Positions 60,001 to 64,000 of a stretch of DNA of 64,000 bases are shown here, piece by piece. This DNA comes from Pohlia nutans (lineage: Eukaryota > Streptophyta > Bryopsida > Bryales > Mniaceae). The stretch covers positions 8,204,501-8,268,500 of the forward strand of contig CM040107.1 of NCBI GenBank assembly GCA_022496805.1, read 5' to 3'. The notes under the pieces were generated by a model, which was not told where the DNA came from, ran no database searches, and was given only the letters and a program-made list of their open reading frames with translations. The translations under genes and the position numbers were made by a program. Positions within the stretch are counted from its first letter, which is position 1. Each line of letters starts with the position of its first letter.

Positions 60001-60408
60001 AAAACCGTGAATGACTTTTGCCTCTTGAGGCCTAGGATAATACTTAGGTAAGAGAGGCTAGAAAGTGATATGCCTCATGACCCTTTCTACAACATCCCTT
60101 CTACTTGAACGACCTAGACAACTCCTCAACTTCTCAACAATATACTGAGCTATTCGCAAAGAGATCCGATTCATCTCCCTAACTGACATCTGGTCATCAA
60201 TGTCATTGTGTAAAGGCACTGAAGCAAGATCCCGTGTCTCGTTCTCTCTCACTCTCTGACGTGCTCTATGTTGAGCCTTACGTGCTCTTGCAACCTCTCT
60301 AGTAGCGGCTCTCTCCTCTTCCGCCAACCTTGCTGCAGCAGCCCTGGCTGCGAGACCAGGCCGTTTAACACCTTGTCGCACTCGCTGCCTCTTTGCACTG
60401 TTTCCCAT
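57032..60408 (-). pseudogene. Transposon-associated DFAENY-type protein, two exons, with stop and frameshift
   Basis: Exon 1 begins at Met 60408 (MGNSAKRQRVRQG) with an Ala/Arg-rich helix. It reaches RHITF and a TAG (60058-60060) and continues in the same frame LLPKYYPRPQEAKVIHGF to YLCETQ at 59611. The intron 59610-58893 has donor CAG|GTAAGA and acceptor TTGGCAG. Exon 2 (from 58892) reads TTFFLRFKEAHQECSVC, then a Cys-rich segment, HIDFAENYSFGIQNEVQSLY and WVYSDGCSAQFKCAR. Near 57905-57925 the frame changes; the continuation is GTAHGKGEWDGAGAVVKR, an extended domain and a stop at 57032. Acidic residues in DFAENY, YSDGC and the GKGEWDG block resemble a DDE nuclease fold. I know the family only as unnamed proteins associated with repeats. 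About 890 residues if whole. Confidence 0.7.
58893..59610 (-). other. 718-bp GT-AG intron of the DFAENY-type gene
   Basis: The splice sites keep phase 0 and join ...YLCETQ to TTFFLRFK. The intron is AT-rich with no inserted element that I recognise. Confidence 0.75.
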
Positions 60409-60570
60409 AAATGAGAGGCTAACAAGAACTTTGAGTGGCTAACAGAACCATGAATCAATGAAAATGACACAATTTTAATGTGTCTACATGAAAATCCCAA
60501 ACAACTCACCAAACTGCAATAACTTGTCACCTTCTGAATGCAACAGACTCGCTACTAGTAGTGGGGGAAC

Positions 60571-60891
60571 CTATAGAAAGTTTACATCAGATAGAGAAGG
60601 CACGCATTCAAAGCTACTATAGGAATTTAAAGAAGTTGTGGTTACGAATAATGCACGCCTTGGGGTCTCCACAGATACAGTGTTGCACTTGCCCAAATAA
60701 TAGTCAGGATTCCCTAGTTTAGACATCAGGGTTTTAGAAACGTAACAAGAGTCACTAGTTCGGCTATAGTCTGTACAAAGAATGGAACCTAACTCGGTAG
60801 AAAGAGAAAGCAATCCCGGCTTCATGCGTCTAGGGAAGTAAGACGTAATCAATTTTTGGACAAGAGGGGACCGCTGCCTTGATTTAGACAT
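60571..60891 (-). CDS. Small protein with PIP-box-like motif
   Basis: The frame starts at ATG 60891 (MSKSRQRSPLVQKLITSYFP) and ends at TAG 60571, 107 residues. Residues 12-19, QKLITSYF, fit the PCNA-interacting PIP-box pattern Q-x-x-hydrophobic-x-x-aromatic-aromatic, in an N-terminal basic context (SKSRQR) as is common for such motifs. The rest is Ser/Thr rich with no domain recognised. It lies about 160 bp upstream of exon 1 of the DFAENY-type gene on the same strand, so it may be a first exon of that gene or a partner ORF. An upstream in-frame extension to 61038 is Cys-rich and looks non-coding. Confidence 0.45.
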   Translation of the reverse strand: MSKSRQRSPLVQKLITSYFPRRMKPGLLSLSTELGSILCTDYSRTSDSCYVSKTLMSKLGNPDYYLGKCNTVSVETPRRALFVTTTSLNSYSSFECVPSLSDVNFL

Positions 60892-62554
60892 CGTGTAGAG
60901 AAACAAGAAGGAATCGCATTTTCTAGCAATGAAAGAGAGAAACTGCATGCACGCAAATTCTAGTCCTGAACAGCAAGAGATACCGCGGCATGTCACGTAC
61001 ATACAACAAGAAGCGTTACAACAGAACACAGAAGCCAAAACACGGAAGCCAGGTTGAGAGGAACGAGAGAGAGACGAAGCTGATGTGTCATCTTTGGGTA
61101 CCCTAGTGGCGGCGACATCTTTTGCTTGGCGTCCTAAAAAATAGGATCTTGATTATCTGAACGTTGAGAATAAAAACCGTTAGTATTTAATGTATTCTAG
61201 ATACGCTCTTTACTTGAAGCTCGGGGGGATCACACCTCTTTACGTTTTGTAACCACGTGCGATAATGGGGTATTTAAGAGAGGGATATTTATGCACCTCT
61301 ACCTATTTTTTTCCTCCCTATTTGTAGATATAAAGCTACTTTGACATATTTTTTAGCACCCTATATTTATTTGTAATTGTATAGAGGGACTAAATTTTAG
61401 CACAATATTTTTTTTATAAATTGTACCAAATAGTGAATGGAATACTATAGTAGTATAGCCATTGCAAACCAAGTATGTAAGCAACAAACATTTCATACTA
61501 TTCAAATTGTCATTCATAATTTGGTTACAATTAGTAACATTAATCCTAAACCATTCAAAGTACCATTCAAATCACAACCAATAGCACTTGGATTTTAGTT
61601 GAGGGTTACAAATAAACATGGAGATAATAAAATATACACGCTGAAATTAACAAGTTATAAACACGAATCAAACATAACAAGAAATGCAATCAGCTGTAAC
61701 AAGACATGAAATTTTGCACAACTACCTACTTCAAAAAAACAAGGTTACATTCAAATACAAAAGAGCGAAATACAATCAATTATAAGCATTTACTTTACTT
61801 GTGTTCACAAACACATTCAACTACAGTCCCATTCAAACTAAGGAACAATCATTTACAATAGGAGGGTGTAGGATAAAACTATAAACCCTCCAATACTATC
61901 AAGATATATGTTTAGCATCCTTTACAATGTCATGATATGACTAATAAATTGTAAGAAGTTTAGCACTAATGAAGACGAATAACCAAAACTAGCAAACGGC
62001 ATGACGGGGGCAACCTTTGAAGTCTCCAGCCGCTCCATCTTGGCTTCCTTTAAGGCAAAATACAATCCTCCAAGTCTACAACAGTGAGGTTGGCAAATGT
62101 TGTAGCCCACCATCGATCAATCAGAAAGGGCTCTTGTAAAAAAAAAAAACACAATCAATATAAAGTTAGCATATTGGATACTATTGACAAGACAAGTAAG
62201 AGCAAAAACAAAAAGGGATGAAGTATTAACCACATGCCACCGGTTTTAATTCCCATAATTCCGTGATCAAAAAACTACATTTTCATATTTAGAGTGTTGA
62301 ACATGCTAATTCAATAATCTATACAAGACAAAACAAAAAAGGATGCAAATTCAAGGTTTAAGAAAACATAATACCTAGCTTCCTCCGAATTTGGATTGAG
62401 AGTTAACTCATCATCTTCAAGCATTTGAAAAGTCTAATACATGCTTACCACTTTAGTCATCAAGTGCTCATTAATAAACAATATTTTTGAATGAAGCAAG
62501 AGAATTTCATAGATTTCATAGGGTCACAAACAATATCCTAGATCAAAATCAATC
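60892..62554. other. AT-rich intergenic DNA, no gene seen
   Basis: This lies between two minus-strand transposon-associated genes. Scattered imperfect ATTCAAA/TTCAAAT words occur, but no tandem unit, terminal repeat or RNA gene is evident. It should contain the promoter of the upstream-facing gene at 60891 and the terminator region of the gene at 62555, neither of which I can define. Confidence 0.5.
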
Positions 62555-64000
62555 TCATTTAGACTTTTCAACAAACTCATTCAAGGAGTTCCCATCAACC
62601 GGATCAAGTTCAAAGACATCCCTCCCTGCATCAAATGACATAGTCACTGTGCAAATTATGCTATCGATATCAACCCAAATAGAATCTGAGTGGTCATATT
62701 TGAATTTGAAGTGTCCGGGGACTCTTCTAAAATAATTAAGATAGACCATAAAACCTGATCCGACAATACCTGGCTTTTTACCTTTGTTCACCTCCCGATT
62801 TTGAAGGTCTATAGGCTGCCAGCAACTTCCCCACCTTGGACCTACCTTCCGTTTCATTTTTTGAACTTGTCCTATACACCATGTGCCCCGGTCAACACCA
62901 TTGAGGACACATGTCGGTTGCAAATTTTTGGAAGGTCTTCCTCTAGTCCTCTTAACAGCTGATTTGACTGTAGATGAGATAGTTGTCGTAGTTCTCTGCA
63001 TAAAATACACTCCACAATCCATCCCAAGACCCAACAACATTCTTTCGGTAGAAGATGAAGCATTGATGTAATCATCAGAATTGTTAAAATAAATAGAATT
63101 TTTCACTCTAGTTAGTCTATCCTTTGACAAAAAAGGGTTAGCATTCAACTGTGACACTAAAGTGGACTTATAAATATTATGTCCTCCATATTGAACAAAA
63201 GGTATAACCTTATCAGTCGGAAGTGCACTGCTGACTTGAGGCTCCTCCAAGTTCAACATCTCTGTCATTGCATCACGTGTCTCAATTTCTACATCAAAGA
63301 GATTTGGGGCCTCATCTTCAACAATGTCTTCTTCTCCTTCAATACAAGGGTTAGAATTACTATTCACGCTATCATGATCTAAAGAATTTTCTTCAAGATC
63401 AGCACGTAGAACCTCACCATCACCATCTTCTCCTCTCACTGGTGATTTTGTAGGAACATATGCAAAATTTTGCAGGTCTGCTTTTTCCACCAACCAAGGT
63501 GTCATAAACCACACTTTGTTTGCACATTGGATTGAAGGTGACATGTTCAAAACCCTAAGCATAGATTGGGCTTCTTTCAAACCTTCTTGTAGGGCAGCTA
63601 TGACATCATCATCAGTGGCAATTAGTGTGTAATCTGATAGGTTGCAAGCAAGTTCTCCCTCAGCAAGCGGATGGAGGTCAGCCCATACATTCTTCATTTT
63701 ATTATGAACCCTACCAAATTTCAGCCCATTATTTTTGTATTCAGTTGATGTTAAACGATTCAATGTGTTTGCAGTATTAACAAGTTGATGAAAGTCATAT
63801 GCTCTCTCATGCCCTTCCATTCCCCCAATCTTAGAAAAAAAAAATTCACATGAATCACTCCTAGTAAGATGGAGAGGAACAGCCAATTCAGGATATTTAT
63901 CTCGAAAGTGACAAATTAGCAACACTACAAAGTAACATGACATTTGCACATCTATAAAGCATTGTTGTGATATAAAATTATTGGCAAGAGTAAGTTTTTG
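62555..64000 (-). CDS. Large ORF of unnamed repeat-associated family, 5' truncated by the window
   Basis: The frame is open from the window edge (LTLANNFISQQCFIDVQMSC) to TGA at 62555, so the start lies outside. Recognisable blocks are PLHLTRSDSCEFFFSKIGGM and ERAYDFHQLVNTANTLNRL, which have the feel of the C-terminal helical part of a transposase-like protein. An acidic linker (ENSLDHDSVNSNSN, EGEEDIVEDEAP) follows. An AT-hook-like KRTRGRPSKN (about 62960-62931) and a C-terminal basic/aromatic module (RWGSCWQPIDLQ, GFMVYLNYFRRVPGHFKFKY) end it. No stop or frameshift is seen in about 480 codons, in contrast to most other frames here. I do not recognise a named family. Confidence 0.6.
   Translation of the reverse strand, partial: QKLTLANNFISQQCFIDVQMSCYFVVLLICHFRDKYPELAVPLHLTRSDSCEFFFSKIGGMEGHERAYDFHQLVNTANTLNRLTSTEYKNNGLKFGRVHNKMKNVWADLHPLAEGELACNLSDYTLIATDDDVIAALQEGLKEAQSMLRVLNMSPSIQCANKVWFMTPWLVEKADLQNFAYVPTKSPVRGEDGDGEVLRADLEENSLDHDSVNSNSNPCIEGEEDIVEDEAPNLFDVEIETRDAMTEMLNLEEPQVSSALPTDKVIPFVQYGGHNIYKSTLVSQLNANPFLSKDRLTRVKNSIYFNNSDDYINASSSTERMLLGLGMDCGVYFMQRTTTTISSTVKSAVKRTRGRPSKNLQPTCVLNGVDRGTWCIGQVQKMKRKVGPRWGSCWQPIDLQNREVNKGKKPGIVGSGFMVYLNYFRRVPGHFKFKYDHSDSIWVDIDSIICTVTMSFDAGRDVFELDPVDGNSLNEFVEKSK

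Noticed and set aside
43846..60060. Several in-frame TAG codons at places where Gln is plausible (43846, 46889, 60058, 11876), suggesting reassigned stop codons as in some green algae.
   Set aside because: The same proteins use many ordinary CAA/CAG codons and no other TAR, two gag stops are TGA, and the TAA at 52847 replaces a Trp. Decay explains all of them better.

Overview
This window looks like nuclear DNA of a green plant, most likely a repeat-rich streptophyte. The reasons are plant-type telomere-like repeats (CCCTAAA) at an internal site, GT-AG introns, a SUVR-type histone methyltransferase relic, a Ty3/gypsy element, a hAT transposase with a DUF659-like region, and CACTA-type miniature elements with 3-bp target duplications. 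I cannot name the genus. Almost every recognisable coding sequence carries a stop, a frameshift or an insertion, so the window reads as a transposon graveyard built around a large satellite block.

Layout. 1-1530: scattered palindromes that become a 77-bp tandem array with a palindromic core. 1531-5685: AT-rich DNA with no convincing gene. 5686-6227: a solo LTR with a 5-bp target duplication. 6228-10790: a decayed hAT transposase (7676-10585) bracketed by C-rich CCGACTGCCCC arrays. 11042-11589: a TTAA-flanked, piggyBac-like miniature element. 11737-17207: a minus-strand Ty3/gypsy element with one intact end. Its gag, protease and integrase C-terminus share one frame, and the reverse transcriptase, RNase H and most of integrase are missing. 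18005-19160: a duplicated unit with CCGACTGCC repeats. 19231-27126: about 76 copies of a 103-bp satellite. 27291-31107: a fold-back element with a relative nested in it. 31110-36135: broken ORFs, CCGTCCGAT-rich DNA, microsatellites and a poly-G tract. 36375-38765: a very long, diverged inverted repeat. 39650-41700: degenerate tandem repeats. 42490-43980: a possible coiled-coil gene. 44492-45743 and 49916-50181: CACTA-type elements. 46180-49000: a GC-rich gene of unknown type with internal minisatellites. 50750-56140: a SUVR-like SET-domain gene cut by a CACTA-type element that itself holds several other elements. 57032-60891: a two-exon, transposon-associated gene of the 'DFAENY...YSDGC' type, with a small upstream ORF that has a PIP-box-like motif. 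62555-64000: the 3' part of another large ORF that runs off the window.

How the parts relate. The clearest story is 50.7-56.1 kb. A methyltransferase gene has a CACTA-type element (2,758 bp, TTA duplication) in the codon run that encodes the end of the SET domain. That element contains two piggyBac-like miniature elements and a tRNA-like (SINE-like) module. The same tRNA-like module and its neighbouring A-rich repeats recur inside the fold-back element at 27-31 kb and the CACTA element at 44.5 kb, so unrelated-looking terminal-repeat elements share one internal cassette. None of the assignments was checked against a database; they rest on reading the translations and repeats by eye.
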